Below, piece by piece: positions 35,469 through 46,075 of a stretch of DNA of 64,000 bases (position 1 is the stretch's first letter; each line of letters starts with the position of its first letter). The notes under the pieces were generated by a model that saw only the letters and a program-made list of their open reading frames with translations, had not been told where the DNA came from and did not search any database. This DNA comes from Bradyrhizobium diazoefficiens (GTDB taxonomy: Bacteria > Pseudomonadota > Alphaproteobacteria > Rhizobiales > Xanthobacteraceae): contig NZ_CP067100.1 in the NCBI RefSeq assembly GCF_016616235.1, positions 2,167,001-2,231,000 of the forward strand, given 5' to 3'. The position numbers and the translations under genes are program-made.

Positions 35469-35603
35469 CGCTCCCTCCCCCGCCTGCGGGGGAGGGTTGG
35501 GGAGAGGGTGTCTCCTCCAGGAAGACTCTCCAAGAGGAGAAAGCCCTCACCCGGATCGCATCGTCGATGCGATCCGACCTCTCCCGCAAGCGGGAGAGGT
35601 GTA
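35469..35603. repeat. Family A palindromic repeat between pump genes
   Basis: CGCTCCCTCCCCCGCCTGCGGGGGAG and CCTCTCCCGCAAGCGGGAGAGG flank GGATCGCATCGTCGATGCGATCC, itself a hairpin. It splits the fusion-protein and transporter genes. Confidence 0.85.
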
Positions 35604-35639
35604 GCCAACTCGCAGCTTGCTTGGGTCAGAGCTGACACC

Positions 35640-37223
35640 ATGGCCAACGCTACTACCGCTTCACCCGCCATGATGGCGAGCCCCGATTCGGAGCGCATCG
35701 CGCCGAAGCGGCTGTTCGCCTTCATCATCATGGTGTTCGGGATGTTCATGTCGATCCTGGACATCCAGATCGTCTCGGCATCGCTCAGTGAGATCCAGGC
35801 TGGCCTATCGGCAAGCTCCAGCGAAGTCTCCTGGGTCCAGACCGCCTATCTGATCGCCGAAGTCATTGCGATTCCGCTGTCCGGATTCCTGTCGCGCGCC
35901 TTCGGCACGCGGCTCCTGTTCGCGATCTCGGCGGCCGGCTTCACCGCATCGAGCCTGCTCTGCGGCTTTGCCACGACGATCGAAGAGATGATCCTCTGGC
36001 GCGCGCTGCAAGGTTTTCTCGGCGCCGGCATGATCCCGACCGTGTTCGCCTCGGCCTACACCGTGTTTCCGCGTTCCAAATTCCACATCGTCGGTCCCAT
36101 CATCGGGCTTGTTGCGACGTTGGCCCCCACAATCGGACCGACCGTCGGCGGCTACATCACCGACCTGATGTCGTGGAACTGGCTGTTCTTCATCAACGTC
36201 GTGCCCGGCATCGCCATCACACTCGGCGTTTTGGCGCTGGTCGATTTCGACGAGCCGCATTTCGAATTGCTCGACCGCTTCGACTGGTGGGGCCTCTTGT
36301 TCATGGCCGGCTTCCTCGGCACGTTGGAATATGTGCTGGAGGAGGGCCCGCAATATGAATGGATGCAGGACACCTCCGTGGCGATCTGCGCCTGGATCTG
36401 CGCGATCTCGGCAGTCGCCTTCTTCTGGCGCGTCTTCACCGCGGCCGAGCCGATCGTCAATTTGCGCACCTTCTCGGACCGCAATTTCGCCGTCGGCTGC
36501 ACGCTGCAGTTCTGCATCGGCATCGGGCTCTACGGCCTGACCTACATCTATCCGCGCTATCTCGCCGAGGTGCGCGGTTACAGCGCGCTGATGATCGGCG
36601 AGACCATGTTCGTCTCGGGCATCACCATGTTCCTGGTCGCGCCGCTGGTTGGACGTCTGATGGCCAAGGTCGACATGCGCTACATGGTCGCCTTCGGCCT
36701 CATCGTGTTCGCGATCGGCTCCTATCAGATGACCTGGATCACGCGCGACTACGATTTCTACGAGCTGCTGGTGCCGCAGATCCTGCGCGGCATCGGCATG
36801 ATGTTTGCGATGGTGCCGACCAACAATATCGCGCTCGGCACGCTGGCGCCGGACCGGGTGAAGAACGCCTCCGGCCTGTTCAACCTGATGCGCAATCTCG
36901 GCGGCGCGGTTGGCCTTGCCGTCATCAACACCGTGCTCAACAATCGCACCGACCTGCACATCACCCGCCTTCAGGAGCGCGTGACCTGGGGCAACGCGAC
37001 CGCGACCGAAACCTTGACCATGTTCATGCAGAAGTTCCAGGGGCTCGGCGATTCCACGCTGATGGCGATGAAGCAGCTCAGCCAGATCGTGCACCGCCAG
37101 GCCGTGGTGATGAGCTTTGGCGACGCCTTCTTCATTCTGACGCTGTTCTATCTCGGCCTCAGCCTGCTGGTCACGCTGCTGAAAAAGCCGGCCGCGCTGG
37201 CCGGCGGTGGCGACGCGCATTGA
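35640..37223 (+). CDS. DHA2-family (EmrB/QacA) MFS efflux transporter
   Basis: A 527-residue inner-membrane drug:H+ antiporter with about 14 TMs. Family marks: LDIQIVSASLSEIQAGL in TM1, SWVQTAYLIAEVIAIPLSGFLSRAFGTR, ILWRALQGFLGAGMIPTVFASAY (motif C region) and SWNWLFFINVVPGI. The start at 35640 follows a modest site. Together with the fusion protein at 34105 it forms an EmrAB-type system; the substrate is not known. The two genes are separated by a palindromic repeat of about 210 bases. Confidence 0.93.
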   Translation: MANATTASPAMMASPDSERIAPKRLFAFIIMVFGMFMSILDIQIVSASLSEIQAGLSASSSEVSWVQTAYLIAEVIAIPLSGFLSRAFGTRLLFAISAAGFTASSLLCGFATTIEEMILWRALQGFLGAGMIPTVFASAYTVFPRSKFHIVGPIIGLVATLAPTIGPTVGGYITDLMSWNWLFFINVVPGIAITLGVLALVDFDEPHFELLDRFDWWGLLFMAGFLGTLEYVLEEGPQYEWMQDTSVAICAWICAISAVAFFWRVFTAAEPIVNLRTFSDRNFAVGCTLQFCIGIGLYGLTYIYPRYLAEVRGYSALMIGETMFVSGITMFLVAPLVGRLMAKVDMRYMVAFGLIVFAIGSYQMTWITRDYDFYELLVPQILRGIGMMFAMVPTNNIALGTLAPDRVKNASGLFNLMRNLGGAVGLAVINTVLNNRTDLHITRLQERVTWGNATATETLTMFMQKFQGLGDSTLMAMKQLSQIVHRQAVVMSFGDAFFILTLFYLGLSLLVTLLKKPAALAGGGDAH

Positions 37224-37238
37224 CGGCCGCACACTCGG

Positions 37239-37345
37239 TGTCGTCGCCCGCGCAGGCGGGCGATCCAGTACTCCGCGGCGGAAATTGTGTAAACTAACTA
37301 CCGCCGCGGAGTACTGGATGCCCCGCCTTCGCAAGGGCATGACAG
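37239..37345. repeat. Intergenic palindromic repeat, family B
   Basis: TGTCGTCGCCCGCGCAGGCG at the head, CAAGGGCATGACAG at the tail and a GATCCAGTACTCCGCGGCGG / CCGCCGCGGAGTACTGGATG pair in the middle. Downstream of the MFS gene. Confidence 0.85.
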
Positions 37346-37441
37346 CGGAGAGTGGAGCGGCGGTGAGGCCGCTCAAGGCGAAGCACACCACGCCCTCCGC
37401 ACCAAATTGCAACACTCGTCCGTGATCTCGGGCGGGCCCCG

Positions 37442-37470
37442 TTGCAAATCACCCGCGATGCATCTATAAA
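37442..37470 (+). promoter_or_regulatory. Sigma70-type promoter candidate for the ABC exporter leader
   Basis: TTGCAA (37442-37447), 17-base spacer, TATAAA (37465-37470). Near-consensus and unusual in this GC-rich window. It precedes a leader ORF at 37506 and the exporter at 37745. Confidence 0.55.
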
Positions 37471-37505
37471 GCGCGCCTCATTCACTCGAACCGGGAGAGA
37501 TTTGC

Positions 37506-37580
37506 ATGATTTTGTCGCATTCGCAGATCGCACGCCCGCGCTCGCTGATGTTCTGGCTCGGTATGTGCTCGGCCTCCTAG
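37506..37580 (+). CDS. 24-codon leader ORF (candidate attenuator peptide)
   Basis: MILSHSQIARPRSLMFWLGM followed by CSAS, with GGGAGAG ahead of the ATG. Its stop codon lies in a hairpin GGCCTC-CTA-GAGGCC (37571-37585). A longer overlapping frame (37442-37669) starts inside the promoter and is less likely. Function unknown; see findings for a proposed translational-attenuation role. Confidence 0.4.
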   Translation: MILSHSQIARPRSLMFWLGMCSAS

Positions 37581-37687
37581 AGGCCTCTTCCGCCAGATTC
37601 GATTGGGCCAAGATTTCGACCAAGCGTCCCGATCGCTCAACTTCCCAAGTCAAAGCCAACTTTAAGTGACGCCGTCCCGGTCCTCGC

Positions 37688-37736
37688 GGCCGGCTTGCGT
37701 CCATCGATGGAGCCGGCCCGCGCGCAAAGCGGCCGG
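37688..37736 (+). promoter_or_regulatory. Alternative hairpins in the exporter leader
   Basis: GGCCGGCT (37688-37695) pairs with AGCCGGCC (37711-37718). The same AGCCGGCC can instead pair with GGCCGG (37731-37736), which sits just before the exporter ATG at 37745. The two folds are mutually exclusive, the layout of an on/off switch. In GC-rich DNA such pairs may be chance. Confidence 0.4.
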
Positions 37737-37744
37737 ATGATGCC

Positions 37745-39544
<1,800 letters not shown>

Positions 39545-39598
39545 CGGGCGGCAGCGGGGCGAAAGCCCCGCGGTCACGCCGCCAGAGGATGGAATGAG

Positions 39599-41002
39599 AT
39601 GAAAGACCTGACACACGGCTCCATCGTGAGACACATCCTGGCCATGGCGCCGCCGATCATGGCCGGCATGGTCACGATCATGATCTGCCAGCTGGTCGAT
39701 CTCTACTTCGTGTCGGGATTGGGCGATGCGGCCGTGGCGGGCGTCGCCGCGGCCGGCAATGCCGGCTTTCTCATCAACGCGCTGATCCAGGTGCTGGGCG
39801 TCGGCACGGTGGCGCTGATCGCGCATGCCGTCGGACGCAAGGATCGGCCGGACGCCAACCTGATCTTCAACCAGGCGATCGCGCTCTCGGCGCTGTTCGG
39901 CCTGCTGACCCTGGCCATGGGCGCAGCGCTCTCGCGCCTCTACATGTGCTCGGTTGCCGCGGACCAGGCCACGATCGAGGCGGGGACGACTTATCTGTTG
40001 TGGTTCATGCCGGCGCTGGCGCTGGAATTCGCCATGCAAGTGCTGGCATCGGCGCTGCGTGCGACCGGCATCGTGCGCCCCGCGATGTCGGTGCGGGTGC
40101 TCGCGGTCGCGATCAACATCGCGCTGGCGCCGGTGCTGATCTCGGGCTGGGGCACCGGCTACGCGCTCGGCGTTGCCGGCGCAGGGCTGGCGAGCTCGAT
40201 CGCAGTATTCATCGGCGTTCTGATGCTGCTGGCGCATTTCCGCGCAACCGAGCGCTATGTCGCATTCAATCCGGCGCAGTGGCGCCCGCAGCCGCGCCAT
40301 CTGAAGCGTATTCTCAATGTCGGTCTGCCGGCGGGCGGCGAGTTCGCGATGATGTTCATCTTCATGGCAGTGGTCTATTACGTGCTCAGCGACTTCGGCG
40401 CGGCGGCGCAGGCGGGATTCGGCATCGGGCAGCGTGTGCTCGGCCTGATCCAGATGCCGGCGCTCGCGGTCGCGCTCGCGGCCGGGCCGATCGCCGGCCA
40501 GAATGTCGGCGCTGCCAACGGCGCGCGGGTGCGGGAAACCTTCGTCAAGTCGGCGCTGATCACCACTGTCGTGATGATCGGATTCATGACCATTGCGCAG
40601 CTGAAGCCGGAGCTGCTGCTCGCCGGATTCTCCAACGACCGGGAGACGATGGCGGTCGCCTATCTGTTCCTGCGGATCATCTCGCTCAATATGGTGGCGC
40701 AAGGACTGATCTTCACCTGCTCGAGCATGTTCCAGGGCCTCGGCAACACCAAGCCGGTGCTGCTGAGCTCGGCGACGCGCGTGTTCACCTATTCGCTGCC
40801 GGCGATCTGGCTCTCGACGCGTCCCGGCTTCCGCATGGAGTATGTCTGGTACGTGTCGATCGCGGCGACCACGCTCCAGGCGGCTTTGAGCCTGTGGCTG
40901 CTGCGCCGCGAGCTCAGGAAGCGCTTCGCGCGGTTGCCGCATGACGAGGTCGCAAAGCCAGTGGAAGACCTGGTCGCGCCTCCTGTGCGCGCGCCCGCGT
41001 AG
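39599..41002 (+). CDS. MATE-family efflux transporter
   Basis: A 467-residue 12-TM exporter. The pseudo-symmetric MATE halves are visible: HGSIVRHILAMAPPIMAGMVTIMICQLVDLYFVSGLGDAAVAGVAAA opens the first and PRHLKRILNVGLPAGGEFAMMFIFMAVVYYVLSDFG the second. QNVGAANGARVRETF and SSMFQGLGNTKPVL are family stretches. Likely Na+ or H+ driven; its substrate is unknown. Follows the ABC exporter, and both ends of the local block are export genes. Confidence 0.92.
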   Translation: MKDLTHGSIVRHILAMAPPIMAGMVTIMICQLVDLYFVSGLGDAAVAGVAAAGNAGFLINALIQVLGVGTVALIAHAVGRKDRPDANLIFNQAIALSALFGLLTLAMGAALSRLYMCSVAADQATIEAGTTYLLWFMPALALEFAMQVLASALRATGIVRPAMSVRVLAVAINIALAPVLISGWGTGYALGVAGAGLASSIAVFIGVLMLLAHFRATERYVAFNPAQWRPQPRHLKRILNVGLPAGGEFAMMFIFMAVVYYVLSDFGAAAQAGFGIGQRVLGLIQMPALAVALAAGPIAGQNVGAANGARVRETFVKSALITTVVMIGFMTIAQLKPELLLAGFSNDRETMAVAYLFLRIISLNMVAQGLIFTCSSMFQGLGNTKPVLLSSATRVFTYSLPAIWLSTRPGFRMEYVWYVSIAATTLQAALSLWLLRRELRKRFARLPHDEVAKPVEDLVAPPVRAPA

Positions 41003-41035
41003 CGTCGGTTAACCTCCTCGCGCGGCGCCGTGGGG

Positions 41036-41779
41036 CTAATGCGCGCCAAGACTGTTCCAGACGAGCGTTAGGCCCGACAGGAACAACAGGCCAAGCACGA
41101 CATCGCCAAAATGCTTGTCGTTCAGCGCGTGATAGACGCGCGCGCCGGCCCATGCGCCGACCAACGTGCCCGGAAAGGCGACCAGCGCGAGCCAGACGAG
41201 CTTGAGCTCGACGATGCCTGACGCGGTCTGCAACACCAGCGCAGTGGCGAGCACAGTGAAATTGAAGAGCTGGAAGATTCCGCGCCGCTCATGCTTGTTC
41301 CAGCCGCGGATGTTGGCCCACAGGATCGGCAGCGGCCCTGACAAACCGGCGAGGCCGCCAAGAACGCCGCCGGCAAAGCCGATCGCGCCGTCGGCGATCC
41401 GGCCGCCGAACTTGATGGCGAGCGGCCTCTTGTTCAGATAGAGCGCGCTCGAAAAGATCAGGATCAGCACGCCGACGCTCAGCTTGAACACCTTTGGATC
41501 GGCGGAGGCGATCATCATGGTGCCCAGCGGCACGCCGAGCAGTCCTCCGATCAGGAACGGCCACACCAGTGACAGATCAAAGCTCTTCCACATCGATGGC
41601 AGCGTCGAGGTCTGCGCGATCACCGAGCAGATCAGCACCAGCGGCACCGCGAGCGAGGGCGGCAGCACGTAGAGCCAGATGCCGAGCGCCATCAGCGCCG
41701 TGCCGAATCCGGCCAGCCCCGAGACGAAGCCGCCGGCCAGTGCGCCGAACAGCAGCAGCACGTAGGTGAGCGTTTCCAA
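41036..41779 (-). CDS. TauE/SafE-family membrane permease
   Basis: A 247-residue protein with about eight TMs. Family marks are GGFVSGLAGFGTALMALGIWLYVLPPSLAVPL at the N-terminus, the repeated GVLGGLAGLSGPLPILWANIRGW in the middle and LVAFPGTLVGAWAGARVYHAL. Some members export sulfite or sulfoacetate; no sulfur genes are near, so the substrate is unknown. The start is a TTG at 41779 with AAGGA upstream. Confidence 0.9.
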   Translation of the reverse strand: METLTYVLLLFGALAGGFVSGLAGFGTALMALGIWLYVLPPSLAVPLVLICSVIAQTSTLPSMWKSFDLSLVWPFLIGGLLGVPLGTMMIASADPKVFKLSVGVLILIFSSALYLNKRPLAIKFGGRIADGAIGFAGGVLGGLAGLSGPLPILWANIRGWNKHERRGIFQLFNFTVLATALVLQTASGIVELKLVWLALVAFPGTLVGAWAGARVYHALNDKHFGDVVLGLLFLSGLTLVWNSLGAH

Positions 41780-42003
41780 CGGATTGTCCTTGTCGCAATG
41801 GGCGATGCCGGAGTGTTGATCGGCATTGTCCGCATAGCACAGCCGCGGCGGTGGCGGTCAATTTCAAAACCGCACGCAAGCGTGATCCTTCATAGCGGGC
41901 TTTCGCGGAAAACAGGCCTACATGACGGGCGTACTTCAATCGGGGGGGCGCCGCCGTGTGCGCTGCGATCGGCATGTCCCCGCTTAGATGATGGAGCACG
42001 ATC

Positions 42004-42264
42004 ATGAGACGTACGAAGATGGCCGTTTCGGTCGCGCTGCTGTCGGCGATGGCCTTGATGCCGACCGTGGCGCAGGCACAGTTTTCCGAGCCCGCGGCCT
42101 ATCAGGCCGCGCATCCCGACCGCGATGTGCTCAACGGCGGCCAGCTCACGCCTGCCGCGCGAGCAGCGCTCGGCCAGCAGGGAACGCCGAGCGATGCCTA
42201 CGCCTCGCAAGCTTATCCGTCAGGCCTCGCGCCGATCGTTCGCCCACGCCATCGCCGTCAGTGA
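42004..42264 (+). CDS. Small exported hypothetical protein
   Basis: An 86-residue protein with a signal peptide (MAVSVALLSAMALMPTVAQAQ) and a short mature part, FSEPAAYQAAHPDRDVLNGGQLTPAARAALG, ending PIVRPRHRRQ. GGAG sits ahead of the ATG at 42004. I recognise no family. It ends eight bases from the convergent stop of the MocR gene. Confidence 0.75.
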   Translation: MRRTKMAVSVALLSAMALMPTVAQAQFSEPAAYQAAHPDRDVLNGGQLTPAARAALGQQGTPSDAYASQAYPSGLAPIVRPRHRRQ

Positions 42265-42271
42265 TGTTCGC

Positions 42272-43642
42272 CTAGACGATCTGCCTGGTCTCCGCGGGCT
42301 TGTGCAGCGCGCCGACCAGAATGCGCACTGCCTCCGTCAGTTCAGCTCTGTTGCGCGCTGCGCCCAGCGAAACGCGTGCGGCATGTGGCGGCGTTCCATC
42401 TACGGTGAAGGCATCGCCGGCGACGACCGCGAGGCCGTTGCGCAAGAGATGAGCCGCGATGTCGGGGCGGCCCTCCGGCAGCCGCAGCCAGAGATGATGC
42501 GCAGCCGGCTTGGCCAGGAACTGGAAACCCTTCAATGCGCGCTGCGCGAGCTGCTGGCGGCCGACCGCCTCGTTGCGGATCGCGGTGATAATCCGATCGG
42601 CGATGCCGGCTTCGATCCAGTGCGTCACCAGCGCGACCATCAGCGGCGTCGGCATCTGCACGGTCGCCTGCAAATAGCCGCGCATCTGAAGCTGCGCATC
42701 GTCATCGGGCGTCATGAGATAAGCGACGCGCAGCGCCGGCGCGATGCATTTTGACAGCGTGGTTGCGAGATATGTCCGCTCGGGAATGAGATTGGCGATC
42801 GGCGATGCCGAGCGGTCGAGCAGGCCGTAGGCATCGTCCTCGATCAGAATCGTATCGGCATCGCGGATGATCTTGGCGATGGCCTCACGGCGTTCGGGAG
42901 AGAGCGTTGCGGTAGTCGGATTGTGCAGCGTCGGAATGAGATAGACGGCTTTGGGCTTGTGCGTGCGGCAAGCCTTCGCCAGCGCATCGGGCAATATGCC
43001 GCCGTCGTCCATGGCGACGCTGACGAGCTTGACCCCAAGCCGTGCCGCGGCCGCCTTGATGCCGGGAAAAGTGAGGCCTTCGGTCAGCACGACGTCGCCG
43101 GGCCGCGCCAGATGGGCGAGCAGGTTGAACAGGATGGTCTGCGCGCCGGGAAATATCACCAGCCTGTCGGCATGGGCGTGTGCTACGCGTGCGCGCATCC
43201 AGCGCGCCGCAACCTCGCGCTCATGCGCGCTGCCGCCGGGCGGCTGATAGTTCAGGAATGCAGTCAGGCCCGATTGCGCGCGAAGGGCCTCCATCCCCGC
43301 GATGATGCGCTCGTCGAGCTGCGCCTCCAGCGGATGCGGCGGCACGTTCATCGAGAGGTCGATCGCGACGGGATGCGGCAGGTCGACCCCGCGGCGTGCG
43401 CTGGTCTCCGACACGAACGAGCCCTGTCCGACGCGCGCCTCCATGATGCCGCGGCGCCGCGCCTCGGTGTAGGCGCGCGTCACCGTGGTGAGGTCGATGC
43501 CGAGCGCTTTTGCCAGTGCGCGTTGCGTCGGGAGCTGCTGGCCGCGTACCAAGCGGCCGGCGGCGATGTCGGCCTCCATGGCCTCGACGATGCGCTGGTA
43601 GCGCGGCCCGCTCAGCTCGGCGATTGTAGGAGTCCAATCCAT
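42272..43642 (-). CDS. MocR/GabR-type transcriptional regulator (GntR HTH + aminotransferase domain)
   Basis: A 456-residue fusion of a GntR winged helix (residues 11-78: YQRIVEAMEADIAAGRLVRGQQLPTQRALAKALGIDLTTVTRAYTE) to a fold-type I aminotransferase domain. The PLP lysine is K298 in TLSKCIAPALR; N241-P242 and D270-A-Y272 complete the cofactor pocket, so it should bind PLP. Members sense amines, amino acids or vitamin B6. It is divergent from the DUF983 gene; shared half-sites lie between them. The start at 43642 has no ribosome site, as in a leaderless mRNA. Confidence 0.93.
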   Translation of the reverse strand: MDWTPTIAELSGPRYQRIVEAMEADIAAGRLVRGQQLPTQRALAKALGIDLTTVTRAYTEARRRGIMEARVGQGSFVSETSARRGVDLPHPVAIDLSMNVPPHPLEAQLDERIIAGMEALRAQSGLTAFLNYQPPGGSAHEREVAARWMRARVAHAHADRLVIFPGAQTILFNLLAHLARPGDVVLTEGLTFPGIKAAAARLGVKLVSVAMDDGGILPDALAKACRTHKPKAVYLIPTLHNPTTATLSPERREAIAKIIRDADTILIEDDAYGLLDRSASPIANLIPERTYLATTLSKCIAPALRVAYLMTPDDDAQLQMRGYLQATVQMPTPLMVALVTHWIEAGIADRIITAIRNEAVGRQQLAQRALKGFQFLAKPAAHHLWLRLPEGRPDIAAHLLRNGLAVVAGDAFTVDGTPPHAARVSLGAARNRAELTEAVRILVGALHKPAETRQIV

Positions 43643-43696
43643 GCAATATAAGTCTAAATCCTTTGAATGTATGGATGCAAGATATTATTGTATGGA
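43638..43696. promoter_or_regulatory. Repeated half-sites, candidate MocR operator
   Basis: TGTATGGA occurs at 43668-43675 and 43689-43696, 21 bases apart (two helical turns). An inverted near-copy TGCATGGA, read on the minus strand, is at 43638-43645 over the MocR start codon. Such direct repeats plus an inverted one suit MocR/GabR binding. Confidence 0.5.
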
Positions 43697-43721
43697 CCAG
43701 CAAAACGGAAGAGGTGTCGTT

Positions 43722-44156
43722 ATGACGACCGGTTCGGTTTCTCTGGCAAAGGCGATGTGGTGTGGTTTTCGCGGCAAGTGCCCGAACTGCGGCGAGGGAC
43801 ATATGTTCGGGCGCTTCCTGAAAGTCGCGGGCAGTTGCGATCACTGCGGCGAGGAGTTGTTCCACCAGCGCGCCGACGATTTCCCGGCCTATCTGGTGAT
43901 GGTCGTGGTCGGCCATCTCGTGGTGCCGGCGATCCTCGCGGTCGAGACGGCCTACGCGCCGCCGGTCTGGCTGCAGCTGGCGGCGTGGCTGCCGGTGACG
44001 CTGTTCGCCTCGCTCGCGCTGCTGCAGCCGACCAAGGGAGCCATCGTCGGCCTGCAATGGCAGATCGGCATGCACGGCTTCGAGGCGGGCAAGCTGCGGC
44101 GCGAGGCCCGCGAACTCGCTCCGGTGCTGGTGAAGGCGGATTCGCGCGCCGCCTGA
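43722..44156 (+). CDS. DUF983 family zinc-ribbon membrane protein
   Basis: A 144-residue protein whose zinc-knuckle opens GKCPNCGEGHMFGRFLKVAG and continues through CDHCGEE, followed by two hydrophobic spans (YLVMVVVGHLVVPAILAVE and LAAWLPVTLFASLALL). This is the DUF983 layout; function unknown. The start at 43722 (MTTGSVSLAKAMW) has AAGAGGTG. The frame extends upstream through the MocR site region and is rejected. Divergent with the MocR gene, 79 bases apart. Confidence 0.88.
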   Translation: MTTGSVSLAKAMWCGFRGKCPNCGEGHMFGRFLKVAGSCDHCGEELFHQRADDFPAYLVMVVVGHLVVPAILAVETAYAPPVWLQLAAWLPVTLFASLALLQPTKGAIVGLQWQIGMHGFEAGKLRREARELAPVLVKADSRAA

Positions 44157-44214
44157 GGCGCCGGCGTTTACATCGCGCGTCCGGCCGCTACACTCCATCA
44201 TAAAAGCAAGGACG

Positions 44215-44940
44215 ATGGAAACGCCGATGGCCGCACGCGCGAAAACCTTCCTGCTCTGTCATGGCGCCTGGTCCGGCGGATGGGCCTGGAAGAAGATGCA
44301 TCCGCTGATGATGCAGGCCGGCCATCGCCTGGTCGCGCCGACCTACACCGGTCTTGGCGAGCGTGCGCATCTCGCCAGCCCGGCGATCGATCTCGACACG
44401 CATATCAACGACATCCTCAACGTCATCGCCTTCGAGGACCTCTCCGACATCGTGCTGCTCGGCCACAGCTATGGCGGCATGGTCGCGACCGGCGTTGCCG
44501 ATCGCGCGCGCGAACGTGTGTCGCAGCTGATCTATCTCGATGCCTTCGTGCCGTGCGATGGCCAGTCGCTGTTCGACCTCAACGAGAGCGGTCGCGAGCC
44601 GATGCGCAAGGCGGCCGCTGCGGGCGATGGCTATCGCATCCCACCGAACCCGCCGCCGCCGGACACGCCGCTGGCCGATCTCGACTGGCTCAATGCGCGC
44701 CGCATCAACATGCCGATCAAATGTTTCGAGACCAGGCTGAAGCTCCAACACGGCAAACTCGCGATGCCGCGCAGCTACATCTACTGCAAGCGCATTCCGC
44801 CCGGCGATGTGTTCGGGCAATTCGCCAAACGGACGAAGAGCGAGGAGGGCTGGCGCTATTTCGAGCTCGACGCGAGCCACGCGCCGAATGTCACGGCACC
44901 GGAAGCGTTGATGGGTGTGTTGGAGGAGATTGTTGGCTGA
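44215..44940 (+). CDS. Alpha/beta-hydrolase (esterase-like)
   Basis: A 241-residue alpha/beta-hydrolase of the salicylate-esterase/hydroxynitrile-lyase type. Oxyanion motif LLCHGAWSGGWAWKK, nucleophile elbow LLGHSYGGMVATG with S85, and the catalytic His in ELDASHAPNVTAPE near residue 223. The overall pattern, including APTYTGLGERAHL and DTHINDILNVI, is standard for the group. Substrate unknown. The start follows AAGGA. Confidence 0.88.
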   Translation: METPMAARAKTFLLCHGAWSGGWAWKKMHPLMMQAGHRLVAPTYTGLGERAHLASPAIDLDTHINDILNVIAFEDLSDIVLLGHSYGGMVATGVADRARERVSQLIYLDAFVPCDGQSLFDLNESGREPMRKAAAAGDGYRIPPNPPPPDTPLADLDWLNARRINMPIKCFETRLKLQHGKLAMPRSYIYCKRIPPGDVFGQFAKRTKSEEGWRYFELDASHAPNVTAPEALMGVLEEIVG

Positions 44941-44950
44941 CCCACAGCGG

Positions 44951-45054
44951 TCATTCGGGGGCGTGCGCAGCACGAACCCGGAATCCATTCCTCCAATTCT
45001 CTGCCGCGCGATGGATTCCGGGCTCTCGCTTCGCGAGCCCCGGAATGACACCAT
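44951..45054. repeat. Intergenic repeat, family E
   Basis: CATTCGGGGGCGTGCGCAGC at the head and GAGCCCCGGAATGAC at the tail with GGAATCCATTCC/GGATTCCGGGC in the middle. A variant lies at 62651-62753. Confidence 0.75.
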
Positions 45055-45130
45055 TTGAATGGCCGCGCGCTCGGCCCAATTGGTGAGGGGTCCGATGCGG
45101 TCAGCATCGAACCCCTCGTTGCAAGATATC

Positions 45131-45556
45131 AGCCGGCCTGTAAGCCGGGTTCTGTAGGGCACCATCCGCTTGCGCGAACGATACGTGACGGCCATTCCTC
45201 TGGGACCATGTTTGCACATGGCCTCGAGCAACCTACCCGGACGGCGGGCCTGACATCGCCCCGCGGCGTTATCGCTTTCGCGAACAGCCCGCTACGCCGT
45301 CCCTATTCGGTTTTGCTCCCGGTGGGGTTTACCATGCCGGCTTCGTTGCCGACGCCGCGGTGCGCTCTTACCGCACCTTTTCACCCTTACCCTGCGAAGC
45401 CCGAAGGCGAAGCAGGGCGGTTCGTTCTCTGTGGCACTTTCCCTGGGGTTGCCCCCGCCGGACGTTATCCGGCACCGTATGTCAAGGGAGCCCGGACTTT
45501 CCTCCCCGGCGGCCTTTCGGCCCCTGCCGGAGCGGCCGTCCGGCCGACTGACGGCC
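45131..45556 (-). ncRNA. rnpB: RNase P RNA (catalytic subunit, bacterial type A)
   Basis: Read on the minus strand, the conserved GAGGAAAGTCCGGGCTCC block lies near the 5' end and AGAACCCGGCTTACAGGCCGGC at the 3' end, the classic RNase P hallmarks (P4/J and the 3' stem). The CCCCGGGGAA / AACCCCAGGG-type helices and ACAGAGAACG between them are also of the expected kind. The RNA removes tRNA 5' leaders. Ends are estimated to within about 10 bases. Confidence 0.97.
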
Positions 45557-45633
45557 TAGGCATGGGCATTTGTGACGGTTTCGTCAAGCCGATATCGCCG
45601 CGCGGGCGGCCTGCAAATAATTTATCCTGAAGA

Positions 45634-45660
45634 TGTCGTTTGGAGCGTGCCCGGTTCGAC
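45634..45660 (+). promoter_or_regulatory. ECF42-type promoter candidate before the DGPF gene
   Basis: TGTCGT (45634-45639), 17-base gap, CGAC (45657-45660), close to the ECF42 motif TGTCGA ... CGA remembered from the literature. The start codon is 40 bases downstream. Confidence 0.5.
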
Positions 45661-45699
45661 TGGATGTCGGCGACACAGCCGAACAACAGGAGTTAAACC

Positions 45700-46053
45700 A
45701 TGCAGTATCTGCTGATGATCTACCAGAACGAGGTCGAGTACGCGAAGAATGACGCGGCGACCAGCCAGAAGATGCTGGCCGAGTACCAGGCCTTCACGCA
45801 ATCCATCATCCAGAGCGGCAATTTCAAGGCCGGCGACCGGCTGCGGCCGACCACGACCGCGACGACCGTGCGCGTGCGCGACGGCAAGACGCTGACGACC
45901 GACGGTCCGTTTGCGGAGACGCGCGAGCAACTCGGCGGCTACTATTTGATCGAGGCCAAGGACCTGAACGCAGCGATCGAGATTGCCGCGCGCATTCCGA
46001 GCGCGCGCATCGGCTCAATCGAGGTGCGGCCGATCTGGGTGTACGACAAGTGA
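45700..46053 (+). CDS. YCII-related DGPF-domain protein
   Basis: A 117-residue DGPF protein, the companion of ECF42-type sigma factors. The signature is complete: MQYLLMIYQNE at the start and KTLTTDGPFAETREQLGGYYLIEAKDLN in the middle, ending EVRPIWVYDK. AGGAG precedes the ATG. Small YCII-fold proteins can be ferredoxin-like enzymes; the role of DGPF members is still open. The sigma gene follows 22 bases later. Confidence 0.93.
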   Translation: MQYLLMIYQNEVEYAKNDAATSQKMLAEYQAFTQSIIQSGNFKAGDRLRPTTTATTVRVRDGKTLTTDGPFAETREQLGGYYLIEAKDLNAAIEIAARIPSARIGSIEVRPIWVYDK

Positions 46054-46075
46054 CGGCGCAGCCGCGCATTGACGC

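Noticed and set aside
35805..37415. A 536-codon minus-strand frame over the MFS gene
   Set aside because: Antisense to a 14-TM transporter; the frame is rich in charged residues with no TM or known domain.
45434..45458. Sigma-54-like TGGCAC...TTGC
   Set aside because: It falls inside the RNase P RNA and is in a structural part of that RNA.
45055..45630. A 191-codon plus-strand frame across 45055-45630
   Set aside because: It runs across the RNase P RNA gene, whose conserved blocks on the minus strand explain the sequence.
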